From contig NZ_FOJW01000005.1 in the NCBI RefSeq assembly GCF_900112045.1, positions 186,001-250,000 of the forward strand: a stretch of 64,000 bases of DNA. The letters run 5' to 3'. This document shows, piece after piece, positions 49,258-57,961 of this stretch; position 1 is the first letter of the stretch, and the number at the start of each line of letters is the position of its first letter. This DNA is from Lentibacillus halodurans. Its GTDB lineage: Bacteria; Bacillota; Bacilli; Bacillales; Amphibacillaceae. Made by a program: the position numbers and the translations under genes. Under the pieces are notes generated by a model. It was not told the DNA's origin, ran no database searches, and was given only the letters and a program-made list of their open reading frames with translations.

Positions 49258-50481
49258 ATGAGGCAGAAGGGGTTTTTTGAAAGACTAAGAACACTTGGGC
49301 CAGGAACACTTGTTGCAGCGTCTATTATCGGCCCTGGTACGGTTACAACGGCTTCTGCTACAGGGGCGGAATTCGGCTATGTACTCATTTGGGCACTAGC
49401 CTTTTCAATCATTGCGACAATGTTCCTGCAAGAAATGGTTACCAGGCTGGGAATTGTAAGCAGAAAAGAACTTGGTACTGTAATGCAGGGGCAGTTCAGT
49501 CATCCGGTACTAAAAGTGGTAACGGTTATACTTATTATTACTGCGATTTTGATTGGTAATGCTGCCTATGAAACCGGTAATATTACCGGTGGGGCCATTG
49601 GGTTGGCGACAATTACCGGTGTTCCTGTATCTGCTTGGAGCTTACTCATTGGTATTGCGGCCGGTCTCTTACTGTGGACAGGTAACTACAAGTTCATTGA
49701 AAAGGTTTTTATCGTACTCATTCTCACCATGAGTTTTTGTTTCGTGATAACAGCAATCGTCGTGCGGCCTGATATCGGTTCTATGTTTGCAGGGATATTC
49801 ATTCCCTCAGTACCGGATGGAGCAGGATTATTGGTAATATCGCTTATAGGGACAACCATCGTACCCTATACGCTGTTTTTACAAACTTCCACAGTTCAAG
49901 AGCGTTGGAAAGGCAAAGATGCTATAAAAGACGGCCGGTTTGACGTCATCGCGTCTATGGTTATTTGTGGGGTCATTTCAATCGCCATTGTTTTAACCGC
50001 AGCTGCTGCGTTTCCGATTGGAACAGCGCTTGATAACCCGGCTCAAATGGCAGTTCAGCTGGAACCTTTACTTGGTTCTTGGGCCAAGTATATTTTTTCT
50101 ATCGGGATTTTTGCAGCCGGGATCACGTCTTCGATGACAGCGGCATTGGCAGCAGCGTATGCTACATCCGGCGCACTGGGCTGGGAGCGTCACTTAAAAT
50201 CTACTCGCTTTCGGCTGGTTTGGTTATCAATTATATTGGTTGGTGTTATTTTTGCAAGCTTAGGATATGAGCCGATTCAAGTAATTCTGTTCGCCCAATA
50301 TGCGAATGGATTAATATTACCAGTTATCGTTCTGCTGCTCATGGTGGTTATGAATAATAAAAAACTACTCGGTGAGTATGTGAACCGGACGTGGATAAAT
50401 GTAGCTGGCTGGTTGATTTTCGTAATAACGGTGATATTAGCACTGCAATCGTTCGGTATACTCGATTGGTTATTCAATTAA
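49258..50481 (+). CDS. NRAMP-fold membrane protein (YcsG-like) without metal-site motifs
   Basis: 407 residues with eleven membrane segments of the NRAMP family. In metal transporters helix 1 has DPGN and helix 6 has MPH; here the aligned residues are Gly25-Pro-Gly-Thr28 (IIGPGTVTTAS) and Val202-Pro-Tyr204 (TTIVPYTLFLQTS), so the direct metal ligands Asp, Asn and Met and the His are all replaced. Position immediately upstream of pxpB-pxpA-pxpC mirrors ycsG beside the oxoprolinase genes of Bacillus subtilis. It more probably carries an organic solute such as 5-oxoproline than a divalent metal (inference). GGAGG precedes the ATG. Confidence 0.85.
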   Translation: MRQKGFFERLRTLGPGTLVAASIIGPGTVTTASATGAEFGYVLIWALAFSIIATMFLQEMVTRLGIVSRKELGTVMQGQFSHPVLKVVTVILIITAILIGNAAYETGNITGGAIGLATITGVPVSAWSLLIGIAAGLLLWTGNYKFIEKVFIVLILTMSFCFVITAIVVRPDIGSMFAGIFIPSVPDGAGLLVISLIGTTIVPYTLFLQTSTVQERWKGKDAIKDGRFDVIASMVICGVISIAIVLTAAAAFPIGTALDNPAQMAVQLEPLLGSWAKYIFSIGIFAAGITSSMTAALAAAYATSGALGWERHLKSTRFRLVWLSIILVGVIFASLGYEPIQVILFAQYANGLILPVIVLLLMVVMNNKKLLGEYVNRTWINVAGWLIFVITVILALQSFGILDWLFN

Positions 50482-50505
50482 GCTTTTTACAGAAGGTGAT
50501 CTAAT

Positions 50506-51231
50506 ATGACAAACATCACGTGTCAACCAGCAGGAGATACAGCTATTCGAGTGACATTTCATGAAAAGGTGTCTCCTGAATTAAACCGCAACATCAAATC
50601 TTTTTGTAAAAAATTAAAAGAACAAGCCGTTAAGGGTGTGATCGAATGGGTACCTGCATATCATTCAGTAATTGTGTATTACCATCCTTACCACATTTCA
50701 TATGAGAATCTCCGTGATATTCTGTTGAATTTGGCCAACAAGGACTTACAGCTTGATGAGGAATCATCAACACTCGTGAAAATACCTGTATTGTACGGCG
50801 GCAAAATCGGACCGGATATCGTACAAGTGGCTGAGAATAGCGGGCTAAGTGAACAAAACGTAATTGAAAAACATTCAAGTGTGGATTACCTTATTTATAT
50901 GATTGGCTTTTTGCCTGGTTTCCCGTATCTTGGAGGATTACCGGAAACATTGGCCACACCGCGGCTGAATAATCCGAGAAGTCATGTTCCTGAAGGATCG
51001 ATCGGCATTGCCGGCAATCAAACAGGGATATATCCATTGGCGTCACCAGGGGGTTGGAATTTGATTGGGAAAACACCTGTTCAATTATTTAACCCGGATC
51101 GTGAGGAGCCGTTTTTGTACAGGGCAGGTGACAGAATAAGGTTCGTGCCCATTTCAAAACGAGACTACGACAAAATCAAAAAACAAGTTGTTCACAATAC
51201 GTTTCAAATTGAAAAGGAAGTGATCGGATGA
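50506..51231 (+). CDS. pxpB: 5-oxoprolinase subunit PxpB (KipI family)
   Basis: 241 residues of the KipI/PxpB family: GDTAIRVTFHEKVSPELN near the start, EWVPAYHSVIVYYHP, and the signature GFLPGFPYLGGLPETLATPR plus HVPEGSIGIAGNQTGIYPL and SPGGWNLIGKTP. With PxpA and PxpC it forms the ATP-dependent 5-oxoprolinase that opens pyroglutamate to glutamate. Its stop overlaps the pxpA start by four bases. The older KipI name refers to sporulation-kinase inhibition in Bacillus subtilis. Confidence 0.94.
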   Translation: MTNITCQPAGDTAIRVTFHEKVSPELNRNIKSFCKKLKEQAVKGVIEWVPAYHSVIVYYHPYHISYENLRDILLNLANKDLQLDEESSTLVKIPVLYGGKIGPDIVQVAENSGLSEQNVIEKHSSVDYLIYMIGFLPGFPYLGGLPETLATPRLNNPRSHVPEGSIGIAGNQTGIYPLASPGGWNLIGKTPVQLFNPDREEPFLYRAGDRIRFVPISKRDYDKIKKQVVHNTFQIEKEVIG

Positions 51232-51995
51232 CAGGCTATCAAATTGATTTGAACAGTGACATTGGTGAAAGTTTCGGCCATTATACAATTGGCCTGGATG
51301 AAGACGTGTTGAAAGTGATAACATCAGCCAATATCGCTTGCGGTTATCATGCAGGTGATCATCATACGATGTACACTACCGTTAAAACAGCGAAAGCAAA
51401 TGGTATTGGAATCGGTGCTCATCCTGGATTGCCTGATTTGCAGGGATTTGGACGGCGGCATATCACGGTTGATCCGGAAGATGTTTACCATTTTGTTACC
51501 TATCAAATCGGTGCATTAAAAGGCTTTTGTCATGTGCACAATGTCGAGATGAATCATGTGAAAGCACATGGAGCTCTTTATAATATGGCAGCGACTGATC
51601 CCGCCATTGCTGATGCGATTGCTAAAGCTGTTAAAAACGTTGACAATACCCTTATTTTATTCGGTCTGTCAGGAAGTGAATTGATTCGTGCTGGACAAAA
51701 CCATGGTCTGATGACTGCTTCAGAAGTGTTTGCCGATCGGACATATCAGCCAAATGGAATGCTGACCCCACGTTCAGAGGAAGAGGCCATGATAATGGAC
51801 CCGGATCAAGCGGTACAACAGGTGCTGCAAATGATTTACGATAACCGAGTTGTGGCTGTTGATGGAACACCTGTTGACATTGAAGCTGATACGGTTTGTG
51901 TTCACGGTGATAATCCGCACGCCCTGAAATTTGTTGAACAATTGCGCGGGCGCTTATCTGAGAAAGGAATCGACATTCGGCGTGTCGGTGCATAA
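51228..51995 (+). CDS. pxpA: 5-oxoprolinase subunit PxpA (LamB/YcsF family)
   Basis: 255 residues. The LamB/YcsF N-terminus is clear: IDLNSDIGESFGHYTIG, ITSANIACGYHAGDHHTMYT, IGAHPGLPDLQGFGRR, then VKAHGALYNMAA and EVFADRTYQPNGMLTPRS, CVHGDNPHA. It is the subunit that carries the oxoproline-cleaving site in the PxpABC complex. It overlaps pxpB by four bases and pxpC by a few bases. Confidence 0.95.
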   Translation: MTGYQIDLNSDIGESFGHYTIGLDEDVLKVITSANIACGYHAGDHHTMYTTVKTAKANGIGIGAHPGLPDLQGFGRRHITVDPEDVYHFVTYQIGALKGFCHVHNVEMNHVKAHGALYNMAATDPAIADAIAKAVKNVDNTLILFGLSGSELIRAGQNHGLMTASEVFADRTYQPNGMLTPRSEEEAMIMDPDQAVQQVLQMIYDNRVVAVDGTPVDIEADTVCVHGDNPHALKFVEQLRGRLSEKGIDIRRVGA

Positions 51996-52929
51996 TCCAT
52001 TGTTACAGCCACTTTTCAAATTCAGAAACATAGGATTGCAAACCACGTTTCAAGACATAGGACGACAAGGTCTCCAACAATATGGCGTTGTCGTTTCCGG
52101 TGCAATGGATCCATTTTCTTTGCAGGTAGCGAATTTGCTTGTTGGCAACTCCCGGGATGAAGGCACCCTTGAGATAGCGTTGATGGGACCGGAACTTGAT
52201 GTATTAGCACCAGCTGTCATATCAATTTGTGGTGCCGATTTAAGCCCTGCAGTCAATGGCAGAAGGGCACCCATGTGGAAAGCGTTTAAAGTCCAGGAAG
52301 GTGACCGGATTTCTTTTGGCCGCCCTTTATCGGGAGTACGTGCCTACCTTGCTGTTGCGGGCGGGTATGACATACCGGTTATAATGGGGAGCAAATCCAC
52401 ATATGAACGGGCCAATATTGGAACGGTCATTAAAAAGGATATGGTTATCAATGGATTCCGTGTAAGGGGTCGTCCCGGTGTGGGGCTAAAACATGCTGTT
52501 ATCCCAGATTATCCTCATACAAGGACTATCAGAGTGATGGACGGCCCTGATATTGATCGGTTTACTGAAGAGGGAATTGAATCATTTTATAATCAGCAGC
52601 ATAAAATCAAACCTGAATCAGATCGAATGGGTTATCGATTAGAGTCAATGGAGATTCCGCATAAACATGGTGCCGATATATGGTCTGACGCTGTACCAAT
52701 TGGAACCATACAAGTACCATCAAATGGGCAGCCAATCATCCTAATGGCGGATCGGCAAACAACCGGGGGCTATACGCGAATTGCCACAGTTATCTCCGTT
52801 GATATACCGAAAGTGGCACAACTGCCCCCGGGCGGTAAAATATACTTCAAGCCGGTTAACGTAAATCAAGCACAGAATCTGTCTATTCAAGAAGAAAAAT
52901 TTTTTCGGGTACTGGAAATGGGTGTTTAA
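51988..52929 (+). CDS. pxpC: 5-oxoprolinase subunit PxpC (KipA/KipC family)
   Basis: About 313 residues of the biotin-dependent-carboxylase-like KipA family: FRNIGLQTTFQDIGRQGLQ, GAMDPFSLQVANLLVGN, GTLEIALMGPELDVLAPA, GGYDIPVIMGSKSTYERA, and ILMADRQTTGGYTRIATVI. The start is uncertain: GTG 51988 or 51982 overlaps the pxpA stop, preceded by AAAGGA; a longer TTG start at 51931 would lie well within pxpA. It completes the oxoprolinase. Confidence 0.92.
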   Translation: MHNPLLQPLFKFRNIGLQTTFQDIGRQGLQQYGVVVSGAMDPFSLQVANLLVGNSRDEGTLEIALMGPELDVLAPAVISICGADLSPAVNGRRAPMWKAFKVQEGDRISFGRPLSGVRAYLAVAGGYDIPVIMGSKSTYERANIGTVIKKDMVINGFRVRGRPGVGLKHAVIPDYPHTRTIRVMDGPDIDRFTEEGIESFYNQQHKIKPESDRMGYRLESMEIPHKHGADIWSDAVPIGTIQVPSNGQPIILMADRQTTGGYTRIATVISVDIPKVAQLPPGGKIYFKPVNVNQAQNLSIQEEKFFRVLEMGV

Positions 52930-52993
52930 ACTATATTCAGGGACGTCTATTAATAGCGCAAAAACAGAAAAAGGCAGGGAGGCAGGCAATGCA

Positions 52994-53950
52994 ATGATTT
53001 CAATGAAAAATATAGACGATGCTGCCGGCAGTATAGCAGACGTAATCCACCGGACACCTGTACTAACGTCTCATACATTGTCGGTGTTGAGTGATAAACG
53101 AATGTTTTTAAAGGGTGAGCATTTACAGCTAACGGGGGCTTTTAAAATTAGAGGTGCAACAAACAAAGTGAAGGCGGTTGCTAAAGAAGGGGCACAGCAT
53201 ATCGTTACTGCATCATCAGGCAATCATGGTCAGGCAGTTGCATATATTGCAGAAAAACTTGGCCTGCAGGCAACCATTGTTGTACCTGAAAATGCTGTCT
53301 CAAGTAAAGTGGCAGCGATCCGTGGTTATGGCGCAAATGTTATTGCCTATGGAACAACGTCGACGGAGCGCTTAAACAAGGCCGAATCACTAATAGCAGA
53401 GCAGAAGGCAGTGTTCATTCCGCCTTACGATGATCCCTTCATTATGGCGGGTCAGGGTACTATTGGAGTCGAAATACTCGAACAAATTCCTGATGTCGAT
53501 GTTGTTTACGTACCTGTTGGGGGAGGAGGACTTATTTCTGGTATCTCGACAGCTATTAAAGAATCAAAGCCCGGTATCAAAGTGATTGGTGTTGAACCCG
53601 AACAGGCAAATGATACATCTCTATCAATAAAACGAGACGAAATTACCGCTATTGACCATATCGACACAATAGCCGACGGACTTAGGACATCGCAGCCTGG
53701 TGCTCTCACGTTTCCTGTGATCCAGAAATACGTGGATGATATAGTGCTTGTTACCGAAGATGAGATAAAAGAGGCGTTTGTATTTGTTCTTGAGCGCATG
53801 AAGCAGCTGATTGAACCCTCTGCTGCTGTGGCGGTTGCTGCAGCCATGACGAATAAGGCGGGCTTATATGGACGAAACGTCTGTTCCGTTATTTCAGGTG
53901 GTAATGCAGCACGGGAACAGATCGCGAGTCTTCTTTTGCAGGCAGAATAG
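52994..53950 (+). CDS. Threonine/serine dehydratase-family PLP enzyme
   Basis: 318 residues, fold type II PLP. Lys51 in LTGAFKIRGA is the cofactor-binding lysine; SSGNHGQAVAY binds substrate, GGGGLISG binds the phosphate and SGGNAA closes the site. It lacks the C-terminal ACT-type domain of biosynthetic IlvA, so it resembles catabolic threonine dehydratase or serine racemase. ATG 52994 is preceded by GGGAGG; a longer start at 52922 overlaps pxpC and is less likely. Co-transcribed with the oxoprolinase genes, suggesting amino-acid catabolism. Confidence 0.88.
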   Translation: MISMKNIDDAAGSIADVIHRTPVLTSHTLSVLSDKRMFLKGEHLQLTGAFKIRGATNKVKAVAKEGAQHIVTASSGNHGQAVAYIAEKLGLQATIVVPENAVSSKVAAIRGYGANVIAYGTTSTERLNKAESLIAEQKAVFIPPYDDPFIMAGQGTIGVEILEQIPDVDVVYVPVGGGGLISGISTAIKESKPGIKVIGVEPEQANDTSLSIKRDEITAIDHIDTIADGLRTSQPGALTFPVIQKYVDDIVLVTEDEIKEAFVFVLERMKQLIEPSAAVAVAAAMTNKAGLYGRNVCSVISGGNAAREQIASLLLQAE

Positions 53951-54001
53951 GTGATTCGTTTCAATCGAAGTGTTTTCAAAATTGGGAGAAATGATGGGGT
54001 G

Positions 54002-54049
54002 CATGTGGTTTTTTAGCTCATGTTTTTAAATTCAGCAGCGGAATCGGTA
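54002..54049 (+). pseudogene. Short remnant of a SolA-like oxidase gene
   Basis: About 48 bases align well with 37117-37164 of the oxidase gene, around its GHGFKFSSAIG motif (here AHVFKFSSGIG). Nothing else of the gene is visible nearby. The rest of the gap 53951-54455 holds a terminator and no gene. Confidence 0.5.
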
Positions 54050-54172
54050 AACTTTGGCTCAAGACGGTTCTATTTTCAATTATGCCTGGAGGAAGTTTTA
54101 AGGTTTCTTATAATATAGATGAGGTTCATCTGATGGCCTTTATCAAAAACACGACGAGGCTATACATAATTT

Positions 54173-54200
54173 AAAGGTCTGCTTTTTGTGGGCTTTTTTT
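54173..54200 (+). terminator. Probable terminator after the oxoprolinase operon
   Basis: AAGGTCTGC (54174-54182) can pair, using several G-U pairs, with GTGGGCTTT (54188-54196), followed by a T run. Confidence 0.5.
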
Positions 54201-54455
54201 GTATATCAGTTGAGGAATCATATTTAGAGCTTTTCCTTACATAATATTCGGGGTACGCAGTCAAAATTGAAGACTGAGTTGTTAACTTGTGGAACATCAG
54301 GGTATCGAAATCATAGATTGATAAAATGACGCATCCATGATAGTTTAAAAATAATTAAACACATCAAATTAGTATGAATTAATAAGGGAAGTGATAAAGT
54401 AGAATAAAGACATTTATTGTTCATCACGAAAATTTTTAAGAAAGGGGTTTGTTTT

Positions 54456-56096
54456 GTGTTAAAGTTTAGAACATTATTGTTATTTTTAAGCTCAATCCTG
54501 CTTACGGTTTCTTTATCGGTTCCCGTTGTTGCTTCTTCTGAGCCATATTATGGAAAAGAATATTCACAGCCTGAACAAGTGCTGGATTCTTACCCTGATC
54601 CGGGTGCAGACTTTGATACACCGGCTTTCACCACTGACGGAAAAAGTTTTACATCTCAAGAGGAAATGATGGATTTTGTTCGTGATTTGGATGCAAAAAA
54701 GCGTTTCATAGAAATGACGATCATTGGAGAATCAGTTGAAGGAAGAAAAGTTCCGATGCTTGAATTTAAAAAAGGAAATAATTCAAAACAAAAACCAACA
54801 GTTTGGATACATAGCCAAATTCATGGCAATGAACCAGCTGCGGGTGAGACGGCACTAGTTATAGCCAACAAATTAGCTGGTAAACGTGGTGAAAAAATTC
54901 TCGACAAAATCAATGTTGTGATGGTACCTAGAGTCAATGTCGATGGTTCCTACCATTTTCAGAGACAGAACGTAACCGGCTTAGATCTCAACCGTGACCA
55001 CATCAAATTGGAATCTCCGGTGATTAAAGCAGTCCATAAAGCTTTTAATGACAAGCAGCCCGAGGTATCAATTGTCGGACACGAATACGGTATAAAACAC
55101 AATAGCCAACTTTTTAAAGATATTGGGGAACAGGGGTCGCTTGCGTATCATGATATTTTATTGCAATCAGGCAGAAATTTGGGCATACCTGAGCAAATTC
55201 GGGATATGTCATTTGATCTCTTTATCTCGAATGCCAGAGACAAATTGACAGAACGTGGTTATTCCAATGATATATATTACACGGTTGCTGGACGTAATGA
55301 AGAAGGACAGCTAATCATAAATGAACCTACTTATGGTGCGGATAGAGGCCCAAGTAATTTAGGCCTGCAGCCCGCGATTTCGTTTATTACGGAAACAAGA
55401 GGTATTGGAATCGGCAGGGAGTCATTTGAAAGACGTGTCGGATCGGCGGTAACGGCACAAATGAGTATACTGGAAACAACAGCACAGCATTCAAAAACGG
55501 TTAAAAAAGTAGTAGAAAATGCGCGGAAGAATACTGTGAAAAATGGGAGAAAAGCAGATACAGACGATAAAGTTGCTATAACGATGGAAAGGAAACAGGT
55601 GAATGACCAGGATTTCACGGTTACTGATATTGCAACGGGGGAGTCCGTGGACCTTAAAGTTGAATATTTGAGCTCTACACAAGCAATTCCGACCTTGGAA
55701 AGAGTACGTCCGACCAAATACATTATGCCACCCGAATATGACGAGCTGGCGGATAAATTTAAATTGATGGGTGTAGATGTTGCGAAAACAAAAAAACCTA
55801 TGAAACTTGAAGTGGAAACCTATACTGTGACCGATAAAGAAGTGGATGAATGGGAATTTGAGGGCGTTAACCAAGTGCACGTCGAAACTGAAGTTACATC
55901 CCAGGAAGTTGATATACCTGAGGGAAGTTACGTTTATTCGATGGCTCAACCAACTTCAAACAAACTTCCAGTTACACTCGAGCCGGAATCCCCAGCCAGT
56001 TTTGTGACATGGGATTATATTCCAAGCGAAGTTGGGGATACCCTGCCTATTTACCGATTTATGAAGGAAAGAGCGTTGCCTGTACAACTGGATTGA
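54456..56096 (+). CDS. Secreted M14-family metallocarboxypeptidase with C-terminal extension
   Basis: 546 residues from GTG 54456, which has AAAGGGG nine bases upstream. Signal peptide about 1-28. The M14 catalytic domain spans about 70-340: zinc ligands His123 and Glu126 in HSQIHGNEPAAGET, Asn-Arg in LDLNRDHIK, third ligand His209 in VGHEYG, and a likely catalytic Glu in ISFITETRGIG. The last 200 residues form a separate beta-rich region of unknown role. It probably trims extracellular peptides. Stand-alone gene between the oxoprolinase operon and a convergent NhaC gene. Confidence 0.86.
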   Translation: MLKFRTLLLFLSSILLTVSLSVPVVASSEPYYGKEYSQPEQVLDSYPDPGADFDTPAFTTDGKSFTSQEEMMDFVRDLDAKKRFIEMTIIGESVEGRKVPMLEFKKGNNSKQKPTVWIHSQIHGNEPAAGETALVIANKLAGKRGEKILDKINVVMVPRVNVDGSYHFQRQNVTGLDLNRDHIKLESPVIKAVHKAFNDKQPEVSIVGHEYGIKHNSQLFKDIGEQGSLAYHDILLQSGRNLGIPEQIRDMSFDLFISNARDKLTERGYSNDIYYTVAGRNEEGQLIINEPTYGADRGPSNLGLQPAISFITETRGIGIGRESFERRVGSAVTAQMSILETTAQHSKTVKKVVENARKNTVKNGRKADTDDKVAITMERKQVNDQDFTVTDIATGESVDLKVEYLSSTQAIPTLERVRPTKYIMPPEYDELADKFKLMGVDVAKTKKPMKLEVETYTVTDKEVDEWEFEGVNQVHVETEVTSQEVDIPEGSYVYSMAQPTSNKLPVTLEPESPASFVTWDYIPSEVGDTLPIYRFMKERALPVQLD

Positions 56097-56169
56097 GTAA
56101 AAAGATATGGAGATCCTGCTATAATCAGCCATTTATAGCCAGTTTAATGAGAGGTCCTTAAGGGGCCTT

Positions 56170-56300
56170 CATCTGTTATCCTGGCAGAAATTATGTTAAA
56201 GTTTTGGAGTTTTTTAGATCCGATGCTGTTCTTACCGATCAGGAATTGAGTGGAACATGAGGTTTTTATCGTCATTTCAAATTTCGGGCGTAGTGATATT
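56170..56300 (+). pseudogene. Third trace of the small membrane partner gene and its flank
   Basis: 56173-56240 resembles 38562-38625 (SVILAEIMLKFWSFLDPMLF against SAIVAEIILRFQGVI followed by the same GATGCTGTTCT flank), and ATTTCGGGCG near 56281 also recalls 38628. It shows the copied segment once existed here too; only the end survives. Confidence 0.5.
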
Positions 56301-56324
56301 TATCACCGACAGCATCATAGTATC

Positions 56325-56372
56325 AAAAAAGAACCTTACCGTATCATTCAAAAATGAATGATACTGGTAAGG
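56325..56372 (-). terminator. Terminator of the second NhaC gene
   Basis: A long inverted repeat pairs CCTTACC and GTATCATTCA (56334-56350) with TGAATGATAC and GGTAAGG (56355-56372) with a one-base bulge. On the minus strand it is followed by TTCTTTTTT. Confidence 0.75.
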
Positions 56373-56475
56373 CCGAATTTTGTCCAACAAGTTCTATAGG
56401 ATTATTCAATAAGCGTAGAACTGAGTAGGAAAAGCCAGAAATATACTAGTCTCTGAAAAATTGTTTTAAGGCATA

Positions 56476-57921
56476 TTAAAGAACCGTCTTATCTTCTGGC
56501 TCATTAAAACTGTCTGCTTCAACATCTTTTGCAATTCCAAGTCCTGTGTATCCAAGTGTGATGGCAAAGATGAAGCCGACATAACACAAAATCGCCCATG
56601 GTGCATAGCTGAGGGTAGAGACGCCAAGTGTCCCTGCCATAAATACTCCTGCAGAAGACCAAGGAACGAGCGGCACAACAACAGTGCCGGAGTCTTCTAG
56701 AGTCCGTGAAAGGTTTTTTGCACGTAATTTATTTTTCTGATACGTATCTTTATAAATTTCCCCAGGTACAATAATAGAGAGATACGAATTTCCGGTGACA
56801 AGTGCCATCGTTATACACGAGAGCACAGTTGTCAAAATCAGATCTCCCGTTCGTTTAACAATTTTCATAAGGGTTTGAATGATGACTTCAAGCGAACCCG
56901 ATTTTGTTATAATTCCTGCAAAAATAAAAGCACTAAAGGCAATTAAAACAACTCCTGTCATGGATTGCATACCGCCTTGATTCACAAGTCTTGTCACTTC
57001 CCATATAACACCGTCTGCATCAAAATTTGTACGGTTCACCATGGATACATCAAATCCTGATACCGTTGATGCAAAAATGTCGACAGCGTTAAATCCTTGT
57101 ATGAATTTTCCCAAAAGCGCAGCAATAAAAGATGAAAGGATAATGGTCGGCAATGTTGGTTTTTTTCCAATAGATCCATATAGAATGATAGCCGGAGGAA
57201 GCAGCAGCCAAATACTCCAATCAAACATTTCCGTCAACGTTTGAAGCATTACATTCATTGTTTCCGGTGTGGAAACATTATCTGCAGATAAGTTGAAACC
57301 AACAAATAAATATACCAGAATACTGACAACAGCTGCAGGGATGGTTGTCCAAAGCATATGGCGGATGTGCTCATATAATTCACTTCCAGCCGCCACAGGA
57401 GCAAGGTTCGTTGTATCTGAAAGCGGTGACAATTTATCCCCAAAATAGGCACCCGCTACAATTGCCCCGGCAGTTGCCGGCAAGTTGGCACCTAGTCCCG
57501 TTGCAATCCCCATTAATGCAACACCAACAGTACCAGCGGAACCCCAAGAGGTTCCAGTGACAATCGAGATAATGGCAGATACGACAAATGCAATAAGTAC
57601 AATAAAGGTTGGATCAATTATTTTTAACCCGTAGTATATCATCATTGGAATCGTACCGGAAATCATCCATGCTCCAATAAGAATTCCAATGGAAATGAGG
57701 ATGAGGATGGCAGGCATCGCTTGTTTAATCTTTTCTTGGATACCTTCCATCATATCTTCCCATTTCAAGCCTAAACGAAGAGCAATGATACCTGCATATA
57801 CGGAAGCTAAAATCAGTAAGGGTTCAGGATTAAAGCCATATACGCCATAACCAATGGCTAACAACAGCAGCATAACCACGATCGGTGAAAAAGCCTCAAA
57901 TAAATTCGGCTGTCTTTTCAT
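56476..57921 (-). CDS. NhaC-family Na+/H+ antiporter (second copy)
   Basis: 481 residues, about eleven membrane segments. Core motifs match the first NhaC: GILIGAWMISGTIPMMIYYG, IVTGTSWGSAGTVGVALMG and IVAGAYFGDKLSPLSDTT. The paralogues clearly differ in the loops, so they are not a recent duplication. AGGAGG precedes the ATG. It lies 40 bases downstream of iadA on the same strand, so sodium-coupled exchange may serve uptake of isoaspartyl peptides or export of products (inference). Confidence 0.9.
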   Translation of the reverse strand: MKRQPNLFEAFSPIVVMLLLLAIGYGVYGFNPEPLLILASVYAGIIALRLGLKWEDMMEGIQEKIKQAMPAILILISIGILIGAWMISGTIPMMIYYGLKIIDPTFIVLIAFVVSAIISIVTGTSWGSAGTVGVALMGIATGLGANLPATAGAIVAGAYFGDKLSPLSDTTNLAPVAAGSELYEHIRHMLWTTIPAAVVSILVYLFVGFNLSADNVSTPETMNVMLQTLTEMFDWSIWLLLPPAIILYGSIGKKPTLPTIILSSFIAALLGKFIQGFNAVDIFASTVSGFDVSMVNRTNFDADGVIWEVTRLVNQGGMQSMTGVVLIAFSAFIFAGIITKSGSLEVIIQTLMKIVKRTGDLILTTVLSCITMALVTGNSYLSIIVPGEIYKDTYQKNKLRAKNLSRTLEDSGTVVVPLVPWSSAGVFMAGTLGVSTLSYAPWAILCYVGFIFAITLGYTGLGIAKDVEADSFNEPEDKTVL

Positions 57922-57961
57922 TGTTTTTTCCTCCTATCTATTCGGTATAACTACTAGTTTC

